A DNA stretch of 64,000 nt, from assembly GCA_946187865.1 (NCBI GenBank), contig CAMHST010000002.1, positions 33,596 through 97,595 on the forward strand. Direction: 5' to 3'. How positions within the stretch are numbered: the stretch's first letter is position 1; each line of letters starts with the position of its first letter. Below, piece after piece: positions 45,276 to 54,296 of this stretch. The notes beneath the pieces are model-generated. The model was not told where the DNA came from. It worked only from the letters and a program-made list of their open reading frames with translations, and did no database searches. Both the position numbers and the translations under genes were made by a program. This DNA comes from an uncultured Bacteroidales bacterium. GTDB taxonomy: Bacteria > Bacteroidota > Bacteroidia > Bacteroidales > UBA932.

Positions 45276-45887
45276 TTAAAATCTGAAACCTATGCCGATA
45301 CGGCCGCCCTGGATAATGCTGCCGTAGCAGAATTCGGCGTTGCCGTAGAAGCGCCGGCCGCCCCATTCCGCGCCGATGGGAACCACGTCCCAGGCGAACT
45401 CCACGGGACGGGAACGGCTGTAGAGCGTACCCATGTTAAACTGCAAACCGGCTGCCAGCTTGCCATAAAGGCGGAAATGCCGGGCACCCGGAATGCAGAA
45501 CTTGGCCTGCGGGAGAACACTGACCATCTGCTGGCTGAACTTCTCCGGCGCACGGCTGCTGAGCAGGTAACGGTATTCGCCGGAAAGGCCGGCCCAATTC
45601 ATCTGCGCCCCAAGACGGAGCCACCTGTTCAGGATATAATGGTAATTCACGGTAAGGACCGGACTGCTTTTGATATTGTAATGGGGCTCGTAAAGGTCTG
45701 CCAGGTCTCCGCGGTGGATGTTGTCCGTGGCATCGAAGAGCAGGTCTCCGTAATAGTTGCGGGATTCGTCCTCCTGAAAGAATTCCGACTTGTAGCCTCC
45801 CACAAAAACGTTGATCTCATGCTGACCCTGTGCACCGGCAGACAAGGCGGCAAAAAGGAGAAAAACGCCGAGAATGGTCTTTTTCAT
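45276..45887 (-). CDS. Small outer-membrane beta-barrel protein, unknown function
   Basis: The protein is 203 aa. Signal peptide (FAALSAGAQG). Alternating hydrophobic/aromatic strands (HEINVFVGGYKSEFF, VLTVNYHYILNRWLRLGAQM, HFRLYGKLAAGLQFNMGTLY) end in a C-terminal Phe (RIGIGFRF), the barrel-insertion signal. The size fits an 8-stranded barrel. It is first in a two-gene operon with the lipoprotein at 44592 and has a TAACTTTG box 22 bp upstream. Confidence 0.8.
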   Translation of the reverse strand: MKKTILGVFLLFAALSAGAQGQHEINVFVGGYKSEFFQEDESRNYYGDLLFDATDNIHRGDLADLYEPHYNIKSSPVLTVNYHYILNRWLRLGAQMNWAGLSGEYRYLLSSRAPEKFSQQMVSVLPQAKFCIPGARHFRLYGKLAAGLQFNMGTLYSRSRPVEFAWDVVPIGAEWGGRRFYGNAEFCYGSIIQGGRIGIGFRF

Positions 45888-45909
45888 AGTCTTATCTCAA
45901 AAATTTTTT

Positions 45910-45937
45910 CAAAGTTACGATATTATTATTACCTTTG
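45910..45937. promoter_or_regulatory. Divergent -7 boxes for the barrel gene and rpsP
   Basis: Minus TAACTTTG (45910-45917) and plus TACCTTTG (45930-45937). The rpsP leader is then about 50 nt, longer than others here, and could host regulation, though no clear structure was seen. Confidence 0.5.
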
Positions 45938-45994
45938 CAAGCTTTCACGAGATGGAAGCTATACGCATTAACTTTATTAAATTACAGATTCACA

Positions 45995-46540
45995 ATGGCT
46001 GTTAAAATCAGACTCCAGCGCCACGGTAAGAAGAATTTCGCATTCTTCCACATTGTAGTGGCGGATTCCCACGCACCGCGCGACGGTCGCTTCATCGAGC
46101 AGCTCGGCTCCTACAACCCCAACACCAACCCCGCCACCATCGTCCTTAACGACGAAAAGGCCCTCCGTTGGCTCCAGGTGGGTGCCCAGCCCACGCTCAC
46201 TGCCCGCCGCATCCTCTCCTACGAGGGTGTCATGCTCCGCAAGCACCTTGCAGAGGGTGTAGCCAAAGGTGCCATCACCGAGGCTCAGGCAGATGCCAAA
46301 TTCGCTGCCTGGAAAGCCCAGCGCGACGAAAAGATCGCTGCCAAGAAGAGCGGTCTCAAGAACGAAGCTATCGCCAAAGCCCAGGCCGCCAAGAAGGCAG
46401 AGGCAGAGGTGAACGAGGCCCGTGCAAAGGCTATCGCTGCCAAGAAGGCAGAAGCCGAAGAAGCAGCCCGCAAGGCTGCCGAAGAGGCTGCCGCCGCTGC
46501 AGCAGAGGCCGCCGAACCCGTGGAGACGCCGGCAGAATAA
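45995..46540 (+). CDS. rpsP: 30S ribosomal protein S16 with extended C-terminal tail
   Basis: The protein is 181 aa, about twice the usual bacterial S16 (about 80-90 aa). The conserved part is [60 protein letters not shown]. From about residue 105 an Ala/Lys/Glu-rich helical tail follows ([20 protein letters not shown]), ending in AEPVETPAE. Tails of this kind are usual in Bacteroidetes S16. The start at 45995 was chosen for the invariant MAVKIRLQR start. rimM follows after 3 bp, the classical rpsP-rimM order. Confidence 0.97.
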   Translation: MAVKIRLQRHGKKNFAFFHIVVADSHAPRDGRFIEQLGSYNPNTNPATIVLNDEKALRWLQVGAQPTLTARRILSYEGVMLRKHLAEGVAKGAITEAQADAKFAAWKAQRDEKIAAKKSGLKNEAIAKAQAAKKAEAEVNEARAKAIAAKKAEAEEAARKAAEEAAAAAAEAAEPVETPAE

Positions 46541-46543
46541 GAA

Positions 46544-47023
46544 ATGCTGCGCATCGCCCAGGTTCTGAAATCCAACGGGACTCAAGGGGAACTGCTCGTC
46601 AGCTTCTTCGACGTGTCCCCGGAGGATATCGACCTAGAGGAACCGGTGTTCGTCTATTTCGACGGACTTCCGGTTCCCTTTTATTTTGAATCGTTTGTAC
46701 GCCGCGGCGTAAACCGTGCCCTGGTGCGGCTCACCGGGGTCCGCAGCCTGAAAGACGCCGACGAGCTGGCCGGGCAGTCCCTCTACGCCGACTATTTCGA
46801 AGAGGAACTGGAAGAAGACATCACCGGCTGGGAAGTGCTGGACCAGGAAGGCGCCCTTGTCGGCACCGTCGCCGACTTCGAGGACATCCCCGGGAACACC
46901 TGCATCTGGGTTCGGCGCCCCTCGGGAGAAGAAGTCCTTCTCCCCTTCCACGAAGACCTTGTGCTGGGAACCGACCCTGCCTCCCGCCGGATCTCCCTGA
47001 CCGTCCCGGAAGGACTTGTTTAA
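46544..47023 (+). CDS. rimM: 16S rRNA processing protein RimM
   Basis: The protein is 159 aa. It assists 30S maturation by binding S19 and the 16S head domain. The N-terminal domain has LRIAQVLKSNGTQGELLVSF (the G-x-x-G-x-x motif region) and ALVRLTGVRSLKDADELAGQ. The C-terminal PRC-barrel has ITGWEVLDQEGALVGTVADF and VLLPFHEDLVLGTDPASRRI. It is translationally close to rpsP. Its stop is 3 bp from the convergent aldehyde dehydrogenase stop. It is slightly shorter than many RimM proteins (about 165-180 aa). Confidence 0.95.
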   Translation: MLRIAQVLKSNGTQGELLVSFFDVSPEDIDLEEPVFVYFDGLPVPFYFESFVRRGVNRALVRLTGVRSLKDADELAGQSLYADYFEEELEEDITGWEVLDQEGALVGTVADFEDIPGNTCIWVRRPSGEEVLLPFHEDLVLGTDPASRRISLTVPEGLV

Positions 47024-47026
47024 CAG

Positions 47027-48406
47027 CTATAACATCTTCTTCACCAGGCCGAACATCTTGTACGGCATATAGCGGAACTTCAAGTCTATCCAGGTAGGGC
47101 TCTTGATGACGGCACGCTCATGGCTGAAGGCCAGGAAACTCCGCTCGGAGTGATAGCTGCCCATACCGGAATTGCCCACGCCGCCGAAAGGCACGTTGCT
47201 GTTGGCGATGTGCATGATGGTGTCGTTGATGCAGGCGCCGCCGGAGGTGGTCCGGCCGATCATGTCCCATCCGTCGGCCCCGCTGCCGAAGTAGTAGAAG
47301 GCCAGCGGCTTCTCCCGGCCGTTCACGAAAGAGGCCACCTCGGAGCGGTCCCGGAAGGTCAGGATCGGGAAAATGGGGCCGAAGATTTCTTCCTGCATCA
47401 CCGGCGCATCTGGAGACACGCCCTCCAGCAAGGTGGGCTCGATCCACAGCTTTTCCCTGTCGAAGTGCCCGCCGGCGATGATTTTACCGTCGGCAAGATA
47501 GCCGGTAAGCCTGTCGAAAGCACTCTCTTTCACGATGTGCACAAACTTGTCGGAGTGCTCCGTGCCGTCCGGATACAACCCCGCCAGCTCACGTTTGAAG
47601 GCCTCTACAAAAGCATCCTTGATGTCTTCGTGCAGGAAAAGATAGTCCGGGGCGATACAGGTCTGGCCGCTGTTGAGACATTTGCCCCAGGCGATACGCC
47701 GGGCGGCGATGGTCAGGTTGGCGTCCTTATCTACGATGCAGGGGCTCTTGCCACCCAGTTCCAGCACCATGGGCGTCAGATACTTGGCCTGCGCCTCCAT
47801 GGCGATGCGGCCCAGGGAGGGACTTCCGGTAAGGAACACCAGGTCGTAGCGGTGCTTGAACAGTTCCCCGTTCACCAGGCGGTTTCCCTGCACGACAGCC
47901 ACGTACTCTTCCGGGAAGGTATCGGCAATCATCTCCTCCAGGGCTTTGGAAACCCGTGGAACATAGGGCGAAGGCTTCAGGATGGCGGTACATCCGGCCG
48001 ATATGGCCCCCACCAGCGGATTCAGCAGCAGTTGCACCGGGTAGTTCCAGGGACTGACGATGAGCGTGCAGCCCAGCGGCTCGCGCACGATGTAACTGGC
48101 CGACGGCATCACGGTGAGCGGCGTCGGTCTGCGGCGCCGGCGGGCCCAGGAACCCACCTTCCGGATGGCCTCCCCGATTTCTCCGTACACCAGGCCGATC
48201 TCGGTCATGTACGCTTCCTCATAGCTTTTGTGAAGGTCGGCCCAGAAGGCGTCGGCAAGGGGTTTCTCCCACTTCCGGAGCCCTGCCTCGAAGGCCTTGA
48301 GCCGGGCCTTGCGCCATTTAACGTCCCGGGTGGCGCCTGTGGCGTAGAACGCCCGCTGTTTTTCCACCAGTTCTTGAATTCTTTCTGCCGATGTGTTTTC
48401 CATCAT
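47027..48406 (-). CDS. Aldehyde dehydrogenase, class 3-like
   Basis: The protein is 459 aa, NAD(P)-dependent. The class 3 (fatty/aromatic aldehyde) length and motifs are TLIVSPWNYPVQLLLNPLVG, catalytic Glu in VLELGGKSPCIVDKDANL, catalytic Cys in LNSGQTCIAPDYLFLHEDIK and MQEEIFGPIFPILTF. The C-terminus has a hydrophobic/basic segment (LKFRYMPYKMFGLVKKML), as in membrane-associated class 3 enzymes. The start may be 48406 or 48403 (two Met in a row). A short-chain dehydrogenase 35 bp upstream on the same strand suggests a two-step alcohol-aldehyde-acid oxidation or its reverse; the substrate is unknown. Confidence 0.93.
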   Translation of the reverse strand: MMENTSAERIQELVEKQRAFYATGATRDVKWRKARLKAFEAGLRKWEKPLADAFWADLHKSYEEAYMTEIGLVYGEIGEAIRKVGSWARRRRRPTPLTVMPSASYIVREPLGCTLIVSPWNYPVQLLLNPLVGAISAGCTAILKPSPYVPRVSKALEEMIADTFPEEYVAVVQGNRLVNGELFKHRYDLVFLTGSPSLGRIAMEAQAKYLTPMVLELGGKSPCIVDKDANLTIAARRIAWGKCLNSGQTCIAPDYLFLHEDIKDAFVEAFKRELAGLYPDGTEHSDKFVHIVKESAFDRLTGYLADGKIIAGGHFDREKLWIEPTLLEGVSPDAPVMQEEIFGPIFPILTFRDRSEVASFVNGREKPLAFYYFGSGADGWDMIGRTTSGGACINDTIMHIANSNVPFGGVGNSGMGSYHSERSFLAFSHERAVIKSPTWIDLKFRYMPYKMFGLVKKML

Positions 48407-48441
48407 ATTCAGATTATCAATTGTTTACAAGACTATCTCCA

Positions 48442-49260
48442 TTATTTCCTCCGGCCGGTGAAATGGTCCATCACCGTGTAAAGCCCGCAGATGTCTCCGA
48501 AGACAAAGTTGAAGAGGCGGTGCGGGAAAATCCCCTGCATCAGGCGGATAAAGTGCTCGGAGAAAGGGATGCCCCGGTAACCCAGATTCCGTTCGACGGC
48601 GTTTAAAGCTTTCCGGGCGACTACCTCCGGGTCCTGAATCTTGAAGAACGAGCGGATGCCCTCGAACATGCCGGTGTTTATGAAATACGGGGCGATGGTA
48701 GTGATCTTCACCGGGCTCTTCTCCCGCTCCAGCTCTATGCGCACGGATTCCGACCAGCCGATTGCCGCCCATTTGGAAGCGGCGTAAAGCGACATCTTGG
48801 GCAGTGCCAGCATGCCGGCCGACGAGGTAATGTTGCAGATATGGCCGCTCCCGCGTTCCTTCATCTCCCGTAAGTACCTGAGCGTGACGAACATGGCTCC
48901 TTTGGTATTGATGTCGATGGTGCGGATGATGTCTGTATCGGTCTGCTGGGCAAAAGTTCTGTTGTTGGTGACAATGCCCGCATTGTTGATCAGGATGTCC
49001 ACCGGACCGCAGGCCTGACGGGTAAGGGAGTATGCGGCGTCCACGGAGGCGGGGTCGGAGATATCGGCCTTGAAGCCGAACACGTAGCCCTTCCCGCCGG
49101 AGGAAAGCTCGGCCGATGTGGCCTTGAGGGCCTCTTCGTTGACATCCCAAATAATCACCGGATTGGCGCCCATTTCCAGGCAGCGCCGGGCCATGATTTT
49201 GCCGATTCCGGAGCAGCCTCCGGTAATCAGCACGGATTTTCCACTGATTTTCATTTTCAT
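48442..49260 (-). CDS. Short-chain dehydrogenase/reductase
   Basis: The protein is 272 aa, a classical SDR. The cofactor motif is TGGCSGIG with the acidic residue after beta-2 (IIWDVNEEAL), favouring NAD(H). NNAG is in DILINNAGIVTNNRTF; the catalytic Ser is in ICNITSSAGMLALPKMS; and the YxxxK motif is YAASK. The C-terminal part (HFIRLMQGIFPHRLFNFVFG) is hydrophobic and resembles membrane-associated retinol/steroid-type SDRs. It is first in a pair with the aldehyde dehydrogenase. Confidence 0.93.
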   Translation of the reverse strand: MKMKISGKSVLITGGCSGIGKIMARRCLEMGANPVIIWDVNEEALKATSAELSSGGKGYVFGFKADISDPASVDAAYSLTRQACGPVDILINNAGIVTNNRTFAQQTDTDIIRTIDINTKGAMFVTLRYLREMKERGSGHICNITSSAGMLALPKMSLYAASKWAAIGWSESVRIELEREKSPVKITTIAPYFINTGMFEGIRSFFKIQDPEVVARKALNAVERNLGYRGIPFSEHFIRLMQGIFPHRLFNFVFGDICGLYTVMDHFTGRRK

Positions 49261-49277
49261 TCAGGTTTTAGCAGCCG

Positions 49278-49285
49278 CAAATTTA
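49278..49285 (-). promoter_or_regulatory. -7 box TAAATTTG for the SDR-ALDH operon
   Basis: Exact TAnnTTTG on minus, 17 bp before the ATG at 49260. Confidence 0.45.
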
Positions 49286-49311
49286 GTGAAAATTTAACAT
49301 TTTGCGGCCAA

Positions 49312-49638
49312 TCACAGCCACTCCACCTCCGAGAGGTCCAGCGGGTTGCCGGGGAGGCTGGGAGAGGGCGTGAAGAGGAAGGTGTAGCCCTGCAGCTCGC
49401 GGGGTATCCGGTTGAGGAAGGAGAGCTGGGGCGGGCCGAAGTCGCCGGAGCTGCCGTAGAGGGTCATGGTCTGGCGGCTGTCGTCTTTGAGGAACCAACC
49501 GCCGCCATGGACTTTCCCGTAGCCGTGGACCGCCTCGAAGTCCCGCAGCAGGTCTTTATGCTGCCAAACCATGCCGTACACGAAGGTCCCCACCAGCGGA
49601 GAGCGGGGGTCCGACACCAGTATGAATTTCGGATTCAT
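49312..49638 (-). CDS. Small protein of unknown function
   Basis: The protein is 108 aa. I do not recognise the family. No signal peptide or TM segment. It is Gly/aromatic-rich with LVGTFVYGMVWQHKDLLRDF and EAVHGYGKVHGGGWFLKDDS, ending SLPGNPLDLSEVEWL. The start at 49638 is supported by a TATTTTTG box 26 bp upstream; the longer ORF would run through the divergent promoter. It probably has its own transcript and lies downstream-to-upstream of the SDR promoter. Confidence 0.65.
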   Translation of the reverse strand: MNPKFILVSDPRSPLVGTFVYGMVWQHKDLLRDFEAVHGYGKVHGGGWFLKDDSRQTMTLYGSSGDFGPPQLSFLNRIPRELQGYTFLFTPSPSLPGNPLDLSEVEWL

Positions 49639-49664
49639 GGGCAGGGCGTATTCTTTAGCCGATA

Positions 49665-49700
49665 CAAAAATACAAAATCGGCACGGAATTCGTATATTTG
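49665..49700. promoter_or_regulatory. Divergent -7 boxes for two small unknown genes
   Basis: Minus TATTTTTG (49665-49672) for the 108-aa gene and plus TATATTTG (49693-49700), 20 bp before the ATG at 49721. Confidence 0.5.
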
Positions 49701-49720
49701 TCCGAAAACTATATACGACC

Positions 49721-50257
49721 ATGAAAAGATTTTTTGCCGCAGCGCTTGCTGCCATGCTCTGGGCCGGAGCCTTTGCCCAGAACAATACCTTCCCCGCCAT
49801 CGACGAAATCGCCCAGGTGGAGAATGCCGACGGAGACCTGATTGCCGACGTGTTCTCCCTGACCCGCGACGGCCAGACCCGGTATTACCTGAATGTGGGC
49901 GCGCTGGGACATGGCGACGAAGTGCTTCAGGTGGTCTTCGACCCCGTTTCCAAACTCTATATCCCGCTTGGAGAAACCTTTACCGAGGCTTTCGAGACCA
50001 TGGAAAAACTCCAGGAACTCTACGGAAACGAGAAAGATACGGTGTACGAGACGGAAGGCAACCTGGCCCCGCTGCTGCCCACCGACGAAATGGAAACCGT
50101 GAAAATCACCACCCGGAAGTACCTGTTCAGCCGCAAGTTGGAGTTCTCCCTGGAGCGGGAAGACCACATCCGCGCCACCTATCTTTCCAAATCCGACTTC
50201 AACAACCTCATGTTCAGCCTCAAGGTGCACCGGAAGCTGCACCCCAACCTGAAATAG
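49721..50257 (+). CDS. Secreted protein of unknown function
   Basis: The protein is 178 aa. Signal peptide MKRFFAAALAAMLWAGAFAQ. The mature part is acidic and beta/alpha mixed: FSLTRDGQTRYYLNVGALGH, VLQVVFDPVSKLYIPLGETF, and a C-terminal basic stretch (MFSLKVHRKLHPNLK). I do not recognise the family. The start at 49721 was chosen for the signal peptide and the promoter 20 bp upstream. The gap to the next gene (50258-50360) contains the palindrome TTTTCCGGAAAA and a poor -7 match, CATCTTTG (50332-50339). Confidence 0.75.
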   Translation: MKRFFAAALAAMLWAGAFAQNNTFPAIDEIAQVENADGDLIADVFSLTRDGQTRYYLNVGALGHGDEVLQVVFDPVSKLYIPLGETFTEAFETMEKLQELYGNEKDTVYETEGNLAPLLPTDEMETVKITTRKYLFSRKLEFSLEREDHIRATYLSKSDFNNLMFSLKVHRKLHPNLK

Positions 50258-50360
50258 AAAATCAGGAGGGTCGAACGGTTGTTTTCCGGGGATGAACGGA
50301 AAGCGTCTTTCTGCTTTTCCGGAAAAATCGTCATCTTTGTATAGATAACACTGACTGACG

Positions 50361-53300
50361 ATGAAACAACGCCTTCCCCTTTTAAGCCTGCTGTTCCTGC
50401 TGCTAAGCGGAACGGCAGGTTTTGCCGTTGAAATAGACCGGATGGAGCCCCCCTTCTGGTACACTGGCATGCAAAACCGCGAGCTGCAGGTCCTTTTCCA
50501 TGGCAAGGACATAGCCAAAGCCGGCTTCACCCTGCAGGAATACGAAGGGGTGTCGGTACGGGAAACCGCCCTGCTGGATAATCCCAATTACCTGATTGCG
50601 TATCTGGATATCGCCCCGTCGGCCCGGCCCGGCACACTGACCTTCGAATTCCAGGAAGGCCGGAAAAAGACCCGCCGGCAGATGGAACTGCGTCCCCGCA
50701 ACACCAAGACAGGCGCCCAGGGCTTCTCCCAGGCCGATGTCCTGTACCTGATCATGCCCGACCGCTTTGCCAACGGCAATCCCGCCAATGACCGGCTGGA
50801 AAACTTCAGCGTAAACCGGCAGAACGGCGGGGCGCGTCACGGCGGAGACCTGCAAGGCATCCGGGAGCATCTGGACTACATCGACCGGCTGGGCGTGACC
50901 GCCATCTGGCTGAACCCCGTCCAGTTCAACCGCAGCGGCAACTCGCACGGCTACGCCATATCGGACTTCTACCTGGTGGACCCGCGCCTGGGAACCAACC
51001 AGGAATACTGCGAACTCGTTGACCAGGCCCACCAAAAAGGCATCAAAGTGGTGATGGACATGATCTTCAACCACGCCGGCAGCTCTCACTGGTGGATAGA
51101 GGACCTCCCGGACAGCAGCTGGTTCAACCAGGCGGCCGTAGCCCGGCGGCTGGGCACCCCGGCCCAGCCCGGCCCCCGCCCGCAGGGACAGCCCGGCGGT
51201 CAGGGAAACTGGGGACGCGGCCGTATGAATGGCCTGCAGACCACCACCCACTACAAGTGGGCGCTGATGGACCCCCATGCCCCCGAAAGCGAGAAAGACG
51301 TCCTGGTGGACGGCTGGTTCTCCGGCGGCATGCCGGACCTGAATCAGCGCAACCCGCACCTGGCCAAATACCTGATTCAGAATAGCATCTGGTGGATCGA
51401 ATACGCCCGCATAGACGGCATCCGGATGGACACCTACCCCTATGCCGACTATGACTTCATGGTACGCTGGTGCCGGGAAGTGGAGGCGGAATACCCGGAC
51501 TTCAACATCGTGGGAGAAGGCTGGTATCCCCGCAATTCCGCCGCCGGCTGGTGGCAGGGCGGGTCGGCCATGAACCCCCGGGACTCCCACCTGAAGACCG
51601 TCATGGACTTTGACCTCACCTTCACGGCCAAGAAGGAGATTCTCAAGGAGAGCAACACTTCCGAAGGCTCCGAGGCCGGCCTGTTCAAACTCTACGAATG
51701 CATTGCCCAGGACTTCCTGATTCCGGACCCGGACCATGTGCTCACGTTCCTGGACAACCACGATATCGCCCGCTTCATGGAGCCCGGAGACCCTGTCTGG
51801 AAGCTGAAACAGGGTCTGGCCTTCCTCCTGACCACCCGGGGCATCCCCCAGATTTATTACGGCACCGAGATCGCCATGGGCGGTCCGGACGCCCTCAGAG
51901 CGGACTTCCCCGGCGGCTGGGCCGACGATACCCGCAGCGCCTTCACCCCGGAAGGCCGGACACCCTACGAAAACGAGTGCTGGGACTTTGCCAGCAAACT
52001 GCTGAACTGGCGTCGCAGCAGCGGCCCCGTAACCCACGGCAAACTGGTTCATTACACGCCGGACAATGCCACGAAATGTTATGTCTATGCCCGCACCGAC
52101 GGGAAGAACACCGTGCTGGTGATGCTCAACGGCAGCGACCGGGAGCAGTCCGTGGACATGGCCCGGTTCTCCGAAGTGACCGCCGGTTATCAGTGCGGGA
52201 AAGATGCCGTCACGGGAGAGGTAGTGGACATCACCCGTCCGGTGAAGATGCAGCCCAGAGGAGTGTACGTGCTGGATTTGGAGAAGACAACGCCTCCTTT
52301 CGCCGCTTTCGGTGAAGGAATGATAGACCGTATCCAGCCCCAGGGCTGGCTGAAGGAGATCCTCCGGCGCCAGCGGGACGGGCTCACCGGCCACCCCGAA
52401 GCCATGGCCTACCCGTACAATTCGGTCCTCTGGGCCGGTGAACTGAAACGCGATTCCGAAAACCGCGGGGCAGACTGGTGGCGCTTCGAGCAAACCGCCT
52501 ACTATCTGGACGGCCTCACCCGGCTGGGCTACCTGCTGGACGACGAGAAGCTGCTGAAGCTGTGGCAGGACAATATCGAATATGTGCTTGCCCATCCGCT
52601 GCCCGCCAAACCGGGCGTGGTCCTGCCGGAAGACCAGGGACAGGGCCGACGGAATTTCTCCGGCGAAGTGTCCGCCGACCCGCGCCTGCAAGAGCGCATG
52701 CGTGCCCGCCAGGAGCGGGAAGCGCGTCGGCGGAGGATCGCCGCCATGGACCGGCCGGAAGGCCGGCTGGGCCCGGAGACTGAATCCATGGCCTGGCCTT
52801 TCGCCGTGTTCTTCCGGGCCATGAAGGCCTATTACGAGGCCACCGGAGACCCTCGGATCCCTACCGCCCTGGAGAAGAATTACCTGTCCTATCCGGTGGA
52901 AGAACTGGGGATGGACCGCTTTGTCGTCAACGTGGAAGGCATCCTCTGGACCTACTCCCTCACCCGGAATCCGGCCCTGCTGGACCTTGCCGTAAAAGCC
53001 TGGGCACAAAATGCTTCCGAACTCACGCAGGCATCGGCCCTGGACGACACCCCCTTCACCATGCACGGGGTTACGATGAACGAATTGCTCAAGGTCCCGC
53101 TGCTGCTATATGCCTATACAGGGGAACAGTCCTACCTGGATGCCGCCCTGCACGCCGCGGCCAAGATGGAAGGCCCGAACATGCTGGTGGACGGCATCAA
53201 CTCCTCGTCGGAGGCCCTGTCGGGGAACGACCCTCTCTCCAGCCACGAGACCTGCGACGTGAGCGACTACACCTGGACCATGGGCTACTACCTGATGGTA

Positions 53301-54287
53301 ACGGGGGATGGCGGCTGGGCCGACCGCATCGAGCGCGGCATCTTCAACGCCGGGCTAGGCTCCATCACCAAGGACTTCAAGTCCATGCAGTACTTCTCCT
53401 GCCCCAACCAGGTCATCGCCACCGGCAACTCCAACCACAACCGCTTCAAGCACGGACTCACCTGGATGGCTTATCGGCCTATCCACGAAACCGAATGCTG
53501 CATAGGCAACCTGCACCGCTACATGCCCAATTACGTGGCCCGCATGTGGCTCAAGGACAGGGAGGGGCATCCGGTTGCAGCCCTGTATGGGCCTTCTTCC
53601 GTGGAATACGACCTGGAAGGCGGCATCACCGTCCGCATCCAGGAAGAAACCCTTTATCCGTTCGAGGAGCAGGTGCGCTTCCGTTTCACCTTCCTGAAAA
53701 ACGGGGCCGAGACAGAAACGCCTGTCCCCATGAACTTTACCTACCGCATCCCCGCCTGGTGCACCAGCGGGGAGAAAGGCTTCCACACCGTATCCCGCAA
53801 CTGGAGAAGCGGCGACACCTTCACGGTAGAGCTTCCCATGGCCATCCGGCAGGAGCCCAATCCGCACGGCGGGCTCTCCCTGAGCCGGGGCCCTATCGTA
53901 TATACCTATTCCGTCCCCGCGCTGGTGGAAGAAGACAAGGCCGTCTATGACAACCTGGCCGGAAAAGTGTCGGCCAATCCGGACTTCAAGAGCTGGAAAA
54001 TGACCCCTGCAGGCCCTTGGAACTACGCCCTGGCGGCAGACCGCCTTTCCGAGGTCAAGCTGATCAGCACCGGCGCCTCCGGATTCCCCTTCGACCCGGG
54101 GCAGGAGCCGCTGAAGCTGCGCGTTCCCGTGGTCAAGGTGAAAGGCTGGACGCTGGAAGAAGGCCGATACACCCCTGCGCTTCCCGACACCGTAACGCCC
54201 GAGAACGGGAAAGTCAGCTACATAGACCTGGTGCCCTATGGAAGCACCACGCTCCGACTCACCATTTTCCCGACTTATCAGCAATAA
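50361..54287 (+). CDS. Fusion enzyme: GH13 alpha-amylase domain + GH127-like (DUF1680) beta-L-arabinofuranosidase domain
   Basis: The protein is 1308 aa with a Sec signal peptide, so periplasmic. Residues about 23-125: N-terminal Ig-like domain of neopullulanase/SusA type. About 126-640: GH13 with nucleophile D357 (GIRMDTYPYAD), acid/base E386 (IVGEGWYP) and D468 (FLDNHDIARF); a Gly/Pro/Arg-rich insert lies at about 268-290. About 655-1308: a GH127/GH146-clan (alpha/alpha)6 domain plus sandwich. Its HETC (E963, C965) and ECC (C1046, C1047) match the Zn ligands and nucleophile Cys of GH127 HypBA1 (E338, C340, C417, C418), and E951 is a candidate acid/base. One uninterrupted frame. GH31 follows after 9 bp. 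Such a fusion is not a standard architecture I know. Confidence 0.88.
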   Translation: MKQRLPLLSLLFLLLSGTAGFAVEIDRMEPPFWYTGMQNRELQVLFHGKDIAKAGFTLQEYEGVSVRETALLDNPNYLIAYLDIAPSARPGTLTFEFQEGRKKTRRQMELRPRNTKTGAQGFSQADVLYLIMPDRFANGNPANDRLENFSVNRQNGGARHGGDLQGIREHLDYIDRLGVTAIWLNPVQFNRSGNSHGYAISDFYLVDPRLGTNQEYCELVDQAHQKGIKVVMDMIFNHAGSSHWWIEDLPDSSWFNQAAVARRLGTPAQPGPRPQGQPGGQGNWGRGRMNGLQTTTHYKWALMDPHAPESEKDVLVDGWFSGGMPDLNQRNPHLAKYLIQNSIWWIEYARIDGIRMDTYPYADYDFMVRWCREVEAEYPDFNIVGEGWYPRNSAAGWWQGGSAMNPRDSHLKTVMDFDLTFTAKKEILKESNTSEGSEAGLFKLYECIAQDFLIPDPDHVLTFLDNHDIARFMEPGDPVWKLKQGLAFLLTTRGIPQIYYGTEIAMGGPDALRADFPGGWADDTRSAFTPEGRTPYENECWDFASKLLNWRRSSGPVTHGKLVHYTPDNATKCYVYARTDGKNTVLVMLNGSDREQSVDMARFSEVTAGYQCGKDAVTGEVVDITRPVKMQPRGVYVLDLEKTTPPFAAFGEGMIDRIQPQGWLKEILRRQRDGLTGHPEAMAYPYNSVLWAGELKRDSENRGADWWRFEQTAYYLDGLTRLGYLLDDEKLLKLWQDNIEYVLAHPLPAKPGVVLPEDQGQGRRNFSGEVSADPRLQERMRARQEREARRRRIAAMDRPEGRLGPETESMAWPFAVFFRAMKAYYEATGDPRIPTALEKNYLSYPVEELGMDRFVVNVEGILWTYSLTRNPALLDLAVKAWAQNASELTQASALDDTPFTMHGVTMNELLKVPLLLYAYTGEQSYLDAALHAAAKMEGPNMLVDGINSSSEALSGNDPLSSHETCDVSDYTWTMGYYLMVTGDGGWADRIERGIFNAGLGSITKDFKSMQYFSCPNQVIATGNSNHNRFKHGLTWMAYRPIHETECCIGNLHRYMPNYVARMWLKDREGHPVAALYGPSSVEYDLEGGITVRIQEETLYPFEEQVRFRFTFLKNGAETETPVPMNFTYRIPAWCTSGEKGFHTVSRNWRSGDTFTVELPMAIRQEPNPHGGLSLSRGPIVYTYSVPALVEEDKAVYDNLAGKVSANPDFKSWKMTPAGPWNYALAADRLSEVKLISTGASGFPFDPGQEPLKLRVPVVKVKGWTLEEGRYTPALPDTVTPENGKVSYIDLVPYGSTTLRLTIFPTYQQ

Positions 54288-54296
54288 TCCAACGAT

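Noticed and set aside
50403..53066. An 887-codon open frame on the minus strand
   Set aside because: Antisense to the GH13-GH127 fusion, whose catalytic motifs are on the plus strand.
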